Source of the DNA: Rhizomicrobium sp.
GTDB lineage: Bacteria > Pseudomonadota > Alphaproteobacteria > Micropepsales > Micropepsaceae
Assembly (NCBI GenBank): GCA_037200985.1
Contig: JBBCGJ010000001.1
Span: 2,208,756 to 2,272,755, forward strand
Length of the DNA stretch: 64,000 nucleotides
Direction: 5' to 3'
Shown: in pieces, positions 28,229 to 35,977 of the stretch
Layout of the letters: every line of letters begins with the position of its first letter
How positions within the stretch are numbered: position 1 is the first letter of the stretch
Made by a program: the position numbers and the translations under genes
Notes under the pieces: model-generated
The model's input: only the letters and a program-made list of their open reading frames with translations
The model's database searches: none
Told to the model about the DNA's origin: nothing

Positions 28229-28774
28229 ATGAAGCCATTTGCATTCGTCATCGCGGCGGGCCTCGGGCTGGCCGCCTGCACCACCGCAACCCCCTACCAG
28301 CCGGAATCGGCCGATCATCCGTCCGCCGGCGGATACAGCGAGCAGCAGATCGAATCCGACCGCTGGAAGGTCGAGTTCTCGGGCAACAGCCTGACCTCGC
28401 GCGACACCGTGGAGCGCTATCTGATGTTCCGCTCGGCCCAGCTCACCGTGCAGCAGGGCTATGACTGGTACGAAGCCGTCGACCGCCACACTGACAAGAA
28501 GACCAGCTACTTCAGCGACCCGGATCCCTACTTCGCCGGCTGGCCGGGCGGGTATTGGAACGTCTATGGCGGCCGCCGCTTCGGCTGGGCCAGCGGCTAT
28601 TGGGGTTCCGCCGCGCTGGCGCCCATCGATGTGCAGGAGATCAGCCGCTATACCGCGACGGTCGAGATCACGATGGGTCACGGCGCCAAGCCGGACGATC
28701 CGCACGCCTATGCGGCGGCGGACGTGATCAGTCACCTGCAGGGTTCGATCAAATATCCTTCCACCGACAAGTGA
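28229..28774 (+). CDS. CC0125/CC1285-type lipoprotein
   Basis: A 181-residue lipoprotein. The lipobox LAAC ends at Cys17 after a short hydrophobic signal. It continues with GGYSEQQIESDRWKVEFSG and NSLTSRDTVERYLMFRSAQL, then YDWY, which match the Caulobacter CC0125/CC1285 lipoprotein family of unknown role. The tail has aromatic/Gly residues and a DPHAYAAADVI helix. The ATG at 28229 was chosen because the signal peptide starts there. A strong stem-loop follows the gene. It probably resides in the outer membrane. Confidence 0.85.
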   Translation: MKPFAFVIAAGLGLAACTTATPYQPESADHPSAGGYSEQQIESDRWKVEFSGNSLTSRDTVERYLMFRSAQLTVQQGYDWYEAVDRHTDKKTSYFSDPDPYFAGWPGGYWNVYGGRRFGWASGYWGSAALAPIDVQEISRYTATVEITMGHGAKPDDPHAYAAADVISHLQGSIKYPSTDK

Positions 28775-28788
28775 TCCCTGCCCCGCTT

Positions 28789-28819
28789 GCGGGTTCTCGT
28801 GCGACGCACGGGAGCCCGC
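28789..28819. terminator. Stem-loop after lipoprotein gene
   Basis: GCGGGTTCTCGTGC (28789-28802) pairs with GCACGGGAGCCCGC (28806-28819): a 14-bp stem with two G-T wobbles and a 3-base loop. It separates the lipoprotein gene from the convergent hydrolase gene. Confidence 0.65.
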
Positions 28820-28840
28820 GAGCGTTTCGCATTCCCTGAG

Positions 28841-29923
28841 CTAATGCGCAAAAAGCGCCGCGCGGGCGGTCGGGGACGGGAACACGCATGTCACCTCGTG
28901 CGCGCATCCCGGGACGATCGCCAGCGTGTGATCGGCGGAAAGGAAACGCCGGTCATAGGCGGCATAGGCAAGCCCGCGGTGCAGACGATCGGGCCCCTGC
29001 AGCTCCGCCGCGCAGGATTTGTCGAGAAGTCCATAGTACGTATCGGGGCGTCTACCCGCGTCCAGCGCACCTTCCAGATAGGTGATATCCGCGGCGGCAT
29101 AGCGCGCACGCGCCGCGTCGGCGGACGATCCCAGCACGGCCGGAAGCCCTTCGGTTCCGTATTTCCATCTGTTTGCCTGTGAGCAGGCTGTCCCCGCGCC
29201 GCGCCATGTGAAGTCGCAAGCGGCGTCGCGGCAGCGTCCCCAAGCGCCGGCCCGCGGCACGGGGCGCTCCGGATCGAAATAGAGCCACGTCCCCGGATCG
29301 GAAACGACATAGCGCAGGCGCACCGCCGGCCGCGCGAAGCCGATATAGCGCTGGACGAATTGCGCGCCGGCGGAAAAGCCCGCGACGGTGATCGTCCGCA
29401 GGTGCGGCCAACGCCGCGCGAGATCAGCGACAAGCAGATCCATCGCCCCGAACGAGGTCGGCCCGGCGCCTTCGGCCGCGCCGCCATCAAGCCACGAGTC
29501 GCAGGTCCATACGGCATCGCCCGGTTGCGCGCCGGGATTGCCCGGAAATTCGCAGCGACCGGCGGCGGACACCTGGAACAGCGGGGCGACCGCGATCGTA
29601 TCGGATTCGCGTCCCGCCCGTTTCGCCGCGAGCGCCGCGGCGCCCAGCGTCCGATTGGCGTCACGCGGAAAGCCGTGGATCGCGATCAGCGCCGAGACCA
29701 CGGCATCGCGGCGCGGAAGCCCGCCGGACGGCAGACGCGCGGTATAGATGTGCAACACGCCGGACGTACCGAGGTCGACGGTCGAGCCGTCGGCCATCTG
29801 CGACAGCGCCGGCAAATCCCCGGCCCGGGCGCCGCCGCCCGGCGTCGCCATCATTGCAGCCGACAGGGCCGCCAGGGCCAAAACCGCGCGGCTGGCGCGC
29901 CGCAAAAACGGGCCGGCACGCAT
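28841..29923 (-). CDS. Exported alpha/beta hydrolase-like protein
   Basis: A 360-residue protein with an N-terminal signal segment (1-34, ending ARA). The core has LIAIHGFPRDANRT and VAGFSAGAQF, the latter a GxSxG elbow with Ser as probable nucleophile, and a C-terminal PGCAHEVTC where His would complete a triad. About seven cysteines suggest disulfides in the periplasm. Substrate unknown. The ATG at 29923 gives a good signal peptide; the upstream extension to 30079 lies inside dps and is rejected. It is 28 bp downstream of dps on the same strand. Confidence 0.72.
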   Translation of the reverse strand: MRAGPFLRRASRAVLALAALSAAMMATPGGGARAGDLPALSQMADGSTVDLGTSGVLHIYTARLPSGGLPRRDAVVSALIAIHGFPRDANRTLGAAALAAKRAGRESDTIAVAPLFQVSAAGRCEFPGNPGAQPGDAVWTCDSWLDGGAAEGAGPTSFGAMDLLVADLARRWPHLRTITVAGFSAGAQFVQRYIGFARPAVRLRYVVSDPGTWLYFDPERPVPRAGAWGRCRDAACDFTWRGAGTACSQANRWKYGTEGLPAVLGSSADAARARYAAADITYLEGALDAGRRPDTYYGLLDKSCAAELQGPDRLHRGLAYAAYDRRFLSADHTLAIVPGCAHEVTCVFPSPTARAALFAH

Positions 29924-29951
29924 CCGATACCGCGTCCGTTCCGCCGGCCGT

Positions 29952-30482
29952 TCAGCGCCCCGCGGCTTCGCCGGTCCGGCTGGCCTCGTAGAGGAACCAG
30001 GCGCGGCGCTCGGTCTCGTCGATCCACACTTCGATGAGGCTGGTCGTCGCGACATCGCCATGCTCCTCGCAGGTGACATGGGCTTCGCGCATCGCCGCGA
30101 TGAGCTGGCGATTGTCGTCGCGAAGCTCCGCGAGCATGTCGAGCGGCGTGACGAACTCCGCGTCGTTGTCGAGGATGCGTTGCGCGCGCGATATCTCGCC
30201 GATCGAGCGCAGCGTCGTCCCGCCGAGCTTGCGCACGCGCTCCGCGATCGGATCGGTCATCGCGAAGATCTGGTCCGACTGCTCGTCGAGCAGGAGGTGA
30301 TAGTCCCGGAAGTGCGGGCCCGACATATGCCAGTGGAAGTTCTTGGTCTTGAGATAGAGCGCGAAGGTGTCGGCCAGAAGCAGATTCAGCGCACCCGCGA
30401 TGTCCTTGGTCGCGTTGGCGCCCAGATCGGTGGGCGTGCGCAGCGACGCCGATTGCGAACTCTTTGCGGTTGTCGAGGTCAT
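29952..30482 (-). CDS. dps: Dps-family DNA-protection ferritin
   Basis: A 176-residue Dps/MrgA protein that stores iron, detoxifies peroxide and coats DNA. The inter-subunit ferroxidase ligands are all present: His50 and His62 (FHWH...YHLLLD), Asp66, Asp77 and Glu81 (MTDPIAER). The N-terminal Ser/Thr/Lys tail could bind DNA. It is probably induced by starvation or oxidative stress, but no OxyR or EcfG site was recognised in the 250-bp divergent region shared with the sensor kinase at 30734. Confidence 0.93.
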   Translation of the reverse strand: MTSTTAKSSQSASLRTPTDLGANATKDIAGALNLLLADTFALYLKTKNFHWHMSGPHFRDYHLLLDEQSDQIFAMTDPIAERVRKLGGTTLRSIGEISRAQRILDNDAEFVTPLDMLAELRDDNRQLIAAMREAHVTCEEHGDVATTSLIEVWIDETERRAWFLYEASRTGEAAGR

Positions 30483-30733
30483 GTCTCATTCCCCTGTTAT
30501 GGGCGCGATCTCCCGCGCTTTCGGACTTTCGATCTGGGAACAGGATACACCCTGGCGGCGGCGCTTCAACAGAGACGGCGCGCGGCGGAACACAGTCTTG
30601 GTTTGTCCCACCTATACGGAAATATGATTGCCGGACGCGCCCCGGTTCTCACGCTAGCATCCGCCGGGCCGGCGGTGCTTTTGCCGGCGGCGCGCTATAT
30701 GATCGCATCGCGCGCGACAGGGGAAAGGACATC

Positions 30734-32182
30734 GTGGTTGCCATGCCGTCGTCTTTGGAGACCCCACCCGGCTCATGGAGCCTTGTCGCAGTAGCCGCCC
30801 TCCTCGCCATCGCGATCTATGCCGTCGACACCTACACGCCCACCGCCGTCGCCGTGGCGGTCCTTTACGTCATCGTCATCCTGCTGTGCGCGAACGCGCT
30901 CTCCCGGGAGGGAACGGTCTATGTCTCGGCCGGTTGCGCGGCGCTCGCCGTCGTCAGCTATCTGGTGCAGCACGGCCTGTTCGGGCTGGACGCGCCCTTC
31001 GCGCGGCTCATCATGTGCCTCGCAGCGATCGGGATCACCGGCCTTCTGGCCTATCGCAACCAGACCTCGCAGATGAACCTGCGACGGGCCGAACGGGAGC
31101 TGCGCGCCACGCTCGACACCATCCCCGCGCTCGTGATGCGCACCAGGCCGGACGGAATGGTCGATTTCATGAACGCGCGCTGGACGGCGCAGGGCTTCGC
31201 CGCCGAGGAGCTGCGGACCAATTGGCTCGACCTCCTCCATCCGGACGACCGCGCCGACATGTCGGAAAAGCGCTCGCAATCGATTGCGAGCGGCGAGGCC
31301 TATGAGGCGGAACTCCGCCTGCGCCGCGCCGACGGCGAATATCGCTGGCTCCTCAGCCACACGGTCCCGGTGTGCGACGAAAAAGGGCGCGTGGTGGCCC
31401 GCTATGTCGCGGCGACCGACATCGAGGATCGAAAGCGCGCCGAAGCGGCGCTGCACACGGCGCAGGCGGAACTGACCCATGTGACCCGGATGACGACCTT
31501 GGGCGAGTTCACCGCGTCGATCGCCCACGAGGTCAATCAGCCGCTGGCTGCGATCGTCACCAACGGTGAGGTGTGCCTGCGCCTGCTCGAGATCGAGCCT
31601 CTCGACAAGCAGGAGCTGATCGAGACGACACGCGACATCATCGCCAGCGGCCGCCGCGCCAGCGAGATCATCACCCGCGTGCGCGCCCTGTCGCGCAAGG
31701 GAGAAACGAAAAAGGCCGCGCTCGACCTCAACGAGGTCATCGAGGAGGTCATCCCGCTGCTGCGGGGCGAGGCGCTCAAATACCAGCTCGCGCTGCGTCT
31801 GGAACAAGCCTCGGCGCTGCGGCCGGTCTGGGGCGACCGGGTCGAGCTGCAGCAGGTGCTCATCAACCTGATCGTCAACGGCATGGAGGCCATGGCGCCC
31901 GTCCTGGACGATACCCGCGAGGTGGTGATCCGCTCGCGCCAATGCGATTCCGGCGGCGCGCTGGTCGAGGTGGTCGACCGCGGGATCGGCCTCAAGAGCG
32001 AGGACACGCGGCAGATGTTCAACGCCTTCTTCACCACCAAGCCGAACGGCATGGGCATGGGGCTGGCGATCTGCCGTTCGATCATCGAAAGCCATGGCGG
32101 CAAATTGTGGGCGACGAGCAACGGGGGGCGGGGCGCGACACTGCAATTCGCCCTGCCGCCATACCGGGGAGCGCATTCGTGA
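30734..32182 (+). CDS. Membrane PAS sensor histidine kinase (FixL-like class)
   Basis: About 482 residues. Three or four membrane helices (15-35, 38-57, 60-80, 88-107) lead into a PAS domain (125-232). The HisKA phosphoacceptor is His265 in ASIAHEVNQPLAA, and a HATPase_c domain ends GMGMGLAICRSIIESHGG. The GTG at 30734 follows GGGGAAAGGAC at ideal spacing and is preferred; an ATG at 30743 is possible. No haem-binding pattern could be confirmed, so oxygen sensing is only a possibility. The stop overlaps the FixJ-like regulator start (GTGA). Confidence 0.88.
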   Translation: MVAMPSSLETPPGSWSLVAVAALLAIAIYAVDTYTPTAVAVAVLYVIVILLCANALSREGTVYVSAGCAALAVVSYLVQHGLFGLDAPFARLIMCLAAIGITGLLAYRNQTSQMNLRRAERELRATLDTIPALVMRTRPDGMVDFMNARWTAQGFAAEELRTNWLDLLHPDDRADMSEKRSQSIASGEAYEAELRLRRADGEYRWLLSHTVPVCDEKGRVVARYVAATDIEDRKRAEAALHTAQAELTHVTRMTTLGEFTASIAHEVNQPLAAIVTNGEVCLRLLEIEPLDKQELIETTRDIIASGRRASEIITRVRALSRKGETKKAALDLNEVIEEVIPLLRGEALKYQLALRLEQASALRPVWGDRVELQQVLINLIVNGMEAMAPVLDDTREVVIRSRQCDSGGALVEVVDRGIGLKSEDTRQMFNAFFTTKPNGMGMGLAICRSIIESHGGKLWATSNGGRGATLQFALPPYRGAHS

Positions 32183-32826
32183 CAGGGGTGAATCAGGCCG
32201 GCGGCGGCAGCGAACCGGTGGTCTTCATCGTCGACGACGACCAGCCGCTTCGCGACGCCCTCAAAAGGCTCTTCCGCACCGTCGGCCTGCGGACCGAAGT
32301 GTTCGGCTCGGCCGCGGAACTCCTGGAGGCCAAGCTGCCCGACGCGCCGGGCTGCCTCGTCCTCGACGTGCGCCTGCCCGGCGTCAGCGGCCTCGACCTG
32401 CAGGGCGACCTCGCCCGGCTCGACATCCGCCTGCCGATCATCTTCATGACCGGCCATGGCGACATTCCGATGTCGGTGCGCGCGATGAAGGCCGGCGCGA
32501 TCGATTTTCTCTCCAAGCCCTTCCGCGACCAGGACATGCTGGACGCCGTGGCGTCGGCGATCGACAAGGACCGGGTGCGGCGCAAGCGCGACGACACCCT
32601 GGTGAGCCTGCGCGCGCTGTTCGATTCGCTCACCTCGCGCGAGCGCGAAGTGATGACGCTCGTCACCGCCGGGCTGATGAACAAGCAGGTCGCGCACGAG
32701 CTCGGGCTCAGCGAGATCACGGTCAAGATCCACCGGGGAAGCGTGATGAAGAAGATGGGCGCCAAATCCCTGGCCGATCTCGTGAAGATGGCCGAGACGC
32801 TGCAGATCTCCCGCCCCAGGCCGTAG
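32179..32826 (+). CDS. FixJ-family response regulator
   Basis: A 215-residue two-domain regulator. The receiver has the acidic DDD pair at 19-21, phospho-accepting Asp63 (LVLDVRLPG), Thr near 90 (FMTGHGD) and Lys in LSKPF. The LuxR-type HTH begins LTSREREVMTLVTAGLMNKQ. The GTG start overlaps the kinase stop by four bases, so the pair is surely coexpressed and this is the cognate partner of the PAS kinase. Confidence 0.92.
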   Translation: MTGVNQAGGGSEPVVFIVDDDQPLRDALKRLFRTVGLRTEVFGSAAELLEAKLPDAPGCLVLDVRLPGVSGLDLQGDLARLDIRLPIIFMTGHGDIPMSVRAMKAGAIDFLSKPFRDQDMLDAVASAIDKDRVRRKRDDTLVSLRALFDSLTSREREVMTLVTAGLMNKQVAHELGLSEITVKIHRGSVMKKMGAKSLADLVKMAETLQISRPRP

Positions 32827-32936
32827 TCCAAACCTATGTATGAATTGCCCGGCGGCCCCGGGCGCACCAGATTGCACGGGCTCTTGTTGCGTCAACGCAT
32901 CGCGGGCGCAACGCAAACGGATCGGCAATTCTGACT

Positions 32937-33302
32937 GTGGTAAGAGCGGTTTCCATCATCGACGACGATCCGGCCGTGCTCGGCGCGACGCGGCGGCTTC
33001 TGCGCCTGCGCGGCTTCGCGGTCTCCTCCTTCGCGTCGGCGGAGGCGTTTCTGGAGTCGCCGCAATCCGAAACGACCGAGTGCGTCATCTCGGACATCCG
33101 GATGAGCGGCATGAGCGGCGTCGATCTGCAGGCCTGCCTCATGGATCGCGGATACGACCCGCCGTTCATTTTCGTGACCGCGTTTCCCGACGAGGCGACG
33201 AAGAAACGCGCGCTCGACGCCGGCGCGGTGGCGTTCCTGGCAAAGCCGTTCGACGGGCAAACCCTGATCGAGACCGTCTGCGAAGCCCTCGCGCGAAAAT
33301 AG
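32937..33302 (+). CDS. Single-domain response regulator
   Basis: A 121-residue stand-alone receiver with Asp9-Asp11 acidic cluster (IIDDDPA), phosphorylation Asp53 (VISDIRMSG), a conserved Thr (FVTAF) and Lys in LAKPFDG. It has no output domain. The start is GTG at 32937. It lies 110 bp after the FixJ-like gene in the same direction, so it may be a phosphate sink or crosstalk element for the same kinase. A 13-bp hairpin follows. Confidence 0.88.
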   Translation: MVRAVSIIDDDPAVLGATRRLLRLRGFAVSSFASAEAFLESPQSETTECVISDIRMSGMSGVDLQACLMDRGYDPPFIFVTAFPDEATKKRALDAGAVAFLAKPFDGQTLIETVCEALARK

Positions 33303-33635
33303 GCACCTACGATGGTTTGGTCGCCCGAGCCCAGCATATGATTGAGCCGCCGCCCGTCATGCTTAGCTTGGTCACGCGCCGGCCGAACGTCCCCTCGTTC
33401 GACGGCGTCCCGAGGCCGCCGCGCTCCCCCCTCCCCCGCGGCGGCCTCGACCTTTTCAACGGCGCGCCCGCCGGGTCCGCAGACAAAGGTATGTAGGCCT
33501 CAAACCAAGTCGCTAGGTCCCGCACCCCAGGTACGATGGAGGCTCGCGCCGCCCCGCCGCTACCTTGCAGTCGACCGGCCGCGCACCTCGCATGACATGG
33601 CGAAATTCGAGGACCGACGCAAAGGGGAGCGCCAG
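33303..33635. other. Intergenic region, 333 bp, containing a terminator
   Basis: No gene seen. Apart from the hairpin at 33411-33449, two related words occur, CCTACGATGG (near 33305) and GGTACGATGG (near 33532), and TAGGCCTC/GGTCCC motifs near 33500. A ribosome site AAAGGGGAG at 33621-33629 belongs to the next gene. Confidence 0.35.
33411..33449 (+). terminator. 13-bp perfect stem-loop terminator
   Basis: CGAGGCCGCCGCG (33411-33423) and CGCGGCGGCCTCG (33437-33449) are perfect inverted arms around a C-rich 13-base loop. TTTT follows at 33453-33456. It probably ends the response-regulator transcript. Confidence 0.65.
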
Positions 33636-34112
33636 ATGACCGACCCGCAACCGCATCGATCCGTTCGCGCCGCGCGGCACGCGCGCGATCCCGCGGAACA
33701 TGTCGCGGCGGCAATGCTATCGCTGGCCACGATCGCGTTTTTCGCCGGCGGCTGGTTTGCGGGCGCGCTCGGCGCGTCACGCGCGCGCGGGTTCGTGTTC
33801 GTCCTGGTCGCGGCCTTGGCGGTCTTCGCCGTCGGGCACGCATTGTCGGGCACGAATGTCGCCCTGTCGGGATTTCCCATGGGTCTGATGAACGCGCTGC
33901 TGGGCCGCGCCGGCGCGCCGCCGGCGGGCCTGGCCTTCGCGGCGGGAACGGCGAAGCGCCTGGCGCAACATCTTGCGCTGGCGGCGCGGCGCGCGGCGCG
34001 CTCCGATCATCGCGGCGCCCGGATTATGGATGGCGCCAGGATGCTCACGATTCCGTCAGCGATCCTTTCGGCGCTGATCGCGTTCGATCGAAACCCGGCA
34101 CGCCCGGCTTGA
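33636..34112 (+). CDS. Uncharacterised membrane protein of efflux operon
   Basis: A 158-residue protein. After a charged His/Arg-rich head it has one or two strong membrane helices (about 30-70), then an Ala/Arg-rich amphipathic region, and it ends with another hydrophobic stretch. No family was recognised. The ATG at 33636 is set by a very good site (AAAGGGGAG, 7-8 bases away); an ATG at 33597 is less likely. It lies 55 bp before the FUSC-like gene in the same direction and may be a small accessory membrane component. Confidence 0.5.
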   Translation: MTDPQPHRSVRAARHARDPAEHVAAAMLSLATIAFFAGGWFAGALGASRARGFVFVLVAALAVFAVGHALSGTNVALSGFPMGLMNALLGRAGAPPAGLAFAAGTAKRLAQHLALAARRAARSDHRGARIMDGARMLTIPSAILSALIAFDRNPARPA

Positions 34113-34167
34113 GAGGCCGAACCGCCGAAAACGGATGCACGGAACCGCGCGAGGGCATTGGCGGACG

Positions 34168-34686
34168 ATGAAACAGCTACGGACACCTTCGGTCGGCGCC
34201 GTCGCCTATGCGGCGAACATGGCGATCGCATGCCTGCTCAGCTACTGGATCGCGACCTTTGCGTTCCTGAGATTCATCGACGGCACGTCGGACGTGCTGG
34301 GCGGCATGTGGGCGGCCGTCGCCGCGGTCTTCGTCTTCCGGCATTCGCGCGACCGCAGCCTTTCGGCCGGCGTCGCGCGCTTCGTGGCGACCTGCGTGAG
34401 CTTCGCGCTGTGCCTGCTCTATCTTTGCGTCCTTCCGCCCGGCCCGGTCGGCATGGCGGTGCTGCTCGCCGTCGGCACGATCGTCATGATCGCGCTGGAC
34501 CGCCGCGACGACATCGCCACCACGGGCATAACCACGGTCGTCGTCATGGTGGTGGCGACGATGAGCACCGGCAACCTGCTGCTCCAGCCCCTGTTGCGCC
34601 TGCTCGATACGGTCATCGGCATCGCCGTCGGACTGGGCATCGATTGGGCCGGCCTCGCCCTCATGCACCGACTGGCACGAGTTTGA
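34168..34686 (+). CDS. FUSC/aromatic-acid-exporter-like membrane protein
   Basis: A 172-residue integral membrane protein with about five or six helices (MAIACLLSYWIATFAF, then VLGGMWAAVAAVFVFRHS, then VGMAVLLAVGTIVMIAL). It resembles the N-terminal membrane half of FUSC/AaeB-type exporters, which normally exceed 300 residues with a second half, so this is a short form. The ATG at 34168 has GGCGGACG upstream; 34135 is an alternative. Only 4 bp separate it from the adaptor gene. Confidence 0.72.
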   Translation: MKQLRTPSVGAVAYAANMAIACLLSYWIATFAFLRFIDGTSDVLGGMWAAVAAVFVFRHSRDRSLSAGVARFVATCVSFALCLLYLCVLPPGPVGMAVLLAVGTIVMIALDRRDDIATTGITTVVVMVVATMSTGNLLLQPLLRLLDTVIGIAVGLGIDWAGLALMHRLARV

Positions 34687-34690
34687 AACG

Positions 34691-35977
34691 ATGACGACCG
34701 AAGATAAATCGCCCGCCGCCTCCGCAACCCCGCTTCGCCGGAAGGCGGCCGACGCCCTGCGCAAGGCGCTGTCGGCGGCCGGACTGAACCCCGCGAGGCC
34801 CAACCCGCATGCCGCGCTGCTGAAACAGCCGCGCGGGCGCCTGATCGCGCTTTTCGCGCTTCTCCTCGTCGGATGGGCCGCCTGGTCCTGGCTCGCGGGC
34901 GCCGCCGACTCTTCGTCCGCAGGCGAACCCGCGGCCATCCCGGTTTCGATCGCCGTCGCGTCGCGCGCCGACGTCCCCGTCTATCTCGAAGGGCTCGGCA
35001 CCGTGCAGGCCTTCAACACCATCACCGTGACGACCAGGGTCGACGGCGCGCTGCAGACCGTCAACTTCGTGGAGGGCCAGGACGTCAAGGCCGGCGATGT
35101 GCTGGCGCAGATCGATCCGCGCCCCTTCCAGGCGGCGCTGGACCAGGCGACGGCGACCAAAGCCAAGGACCAGGCGCAGCTCGCGGACGCCAACCTCGAT
35201 CTCGCGCGTTTCGCGAACCTTGCGGCGCAGGACGATATCAGCCGCCAGACCTACGACACCCAGCGCGCGCTCGTGGCCCAGCTCATCGCGCAGGTCGGGG
35301 TCGACCAGGCGGCCATCGACGCGGCGGCGGCGAATCTCGACTACACCACGATCAAATCGCCGATCGACGGCCGCACCGGAATCCGCCTCGTCGATGCCGG
35401 CAACAACGTGATGGCCGCGGCGAACACCGCCATCGTCGTCGTCACGCAAATCCATCCGATTTCAGTGATCTTCACCCTGCCCGAGGAGGACCTCACCCTT
35501 CTGTCGCAGGTCTCCGGCGCCGGTCCGCTGACCGTCGTCGCGCTCTCGCGCGACGAGACGACGGTGCTCGACACCGGAACGGTCGGCGTCGTCGACAACG
35601 AGGTCCTCCAGGCCACCGGGACGATACGGATCAAGGCGAACTTCCCGAACGCGAAGAACCGGCTGTGGCCGGGACAGTTCGTCAATGCGCGATTGCTGCT
35701 CAAAACGCTGCGCAACGTCGTGACGGTCCCGTCGACCGCGGTGCAGCGCGGAGCCAACGGCTTGTTCGCCTATGTCGTGACGCGCGATTCGACCGTCGAG
35801 ACACGGCCGGTGAAGCTCAACCGGTTCAACAGCGCGCAGGCGGTGATCGACGCCGGCCTGAAGCCCGGCGAGCGGGTGGTGTCGTCCGGCCAGTACCGGC
35901 TGCAGGACGGCGCCCGCGTGCAGGCGGCCGGCGCCGCGGCGCCCGTCCAGACGGCGACCTCGGGGGCCATGCCTTGA
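34691..35977 (+). CDS. RND efflux periplasmic adaptor (MdtA-like)
   Basis: A 428-residue membrane-fusion protein. A cytoplasmic basic head precedes one membrane anchor (about 50-70). Then come the lipoyl half-motifs (GTVQAFNTITVTTRVDGAL and VNFVEGQDVKAGDVLAQIDP), an alpha-helical hairpin, and beta-barrel segments ending VVSSGQYRLQDGARVQ. It bridges the inner-membrane RND pump to an outer-membrane channel. It overlaps the pump gene by 4 bp (TTGA). Confidence 0.92.
   Translation: MTTEDKSPAASATPLRRKAADALRKALSAAGLNPARPNPHAALLKQPRGRLIALFALLLVGWAAWSWLAGAADSSSAGEPAAIPVSIAVASRADVPVYLEGLGTVQAFNTITVTTRVDGALQTVNFVEGQDVKAGDVLAQIDPRPFQAALDQATATKAKDQAQLADANLDLARFANLAAQDDISRQTYDTQRALVAQLIAQVGVDQAAIDAAAANLDYTTIKSPIDGRTGIRLVDAGNNVMAAANTAIVVVTQIHPISVIFTLPEEDLTLLSQVSGAGPLTVVALSRDETTVLDTGTVGVVDNEVLQATGTIRIKANFPNAKNRLWPGQFVNARLLLKTLRNVVTVPSTAVQRGANGLFAYVVTRDSTVETRPVKLNRFNSAQAVIDAGLKPGERVVSSGQYRLQDGARVQAAGAAAPVQTATSGAMP

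Noticed and set aside
30483-30733. EcfG-type stress promoter for dps
   Set aside because: GGAAC words occur, but no CGTT -10 element at the right spacing was found.
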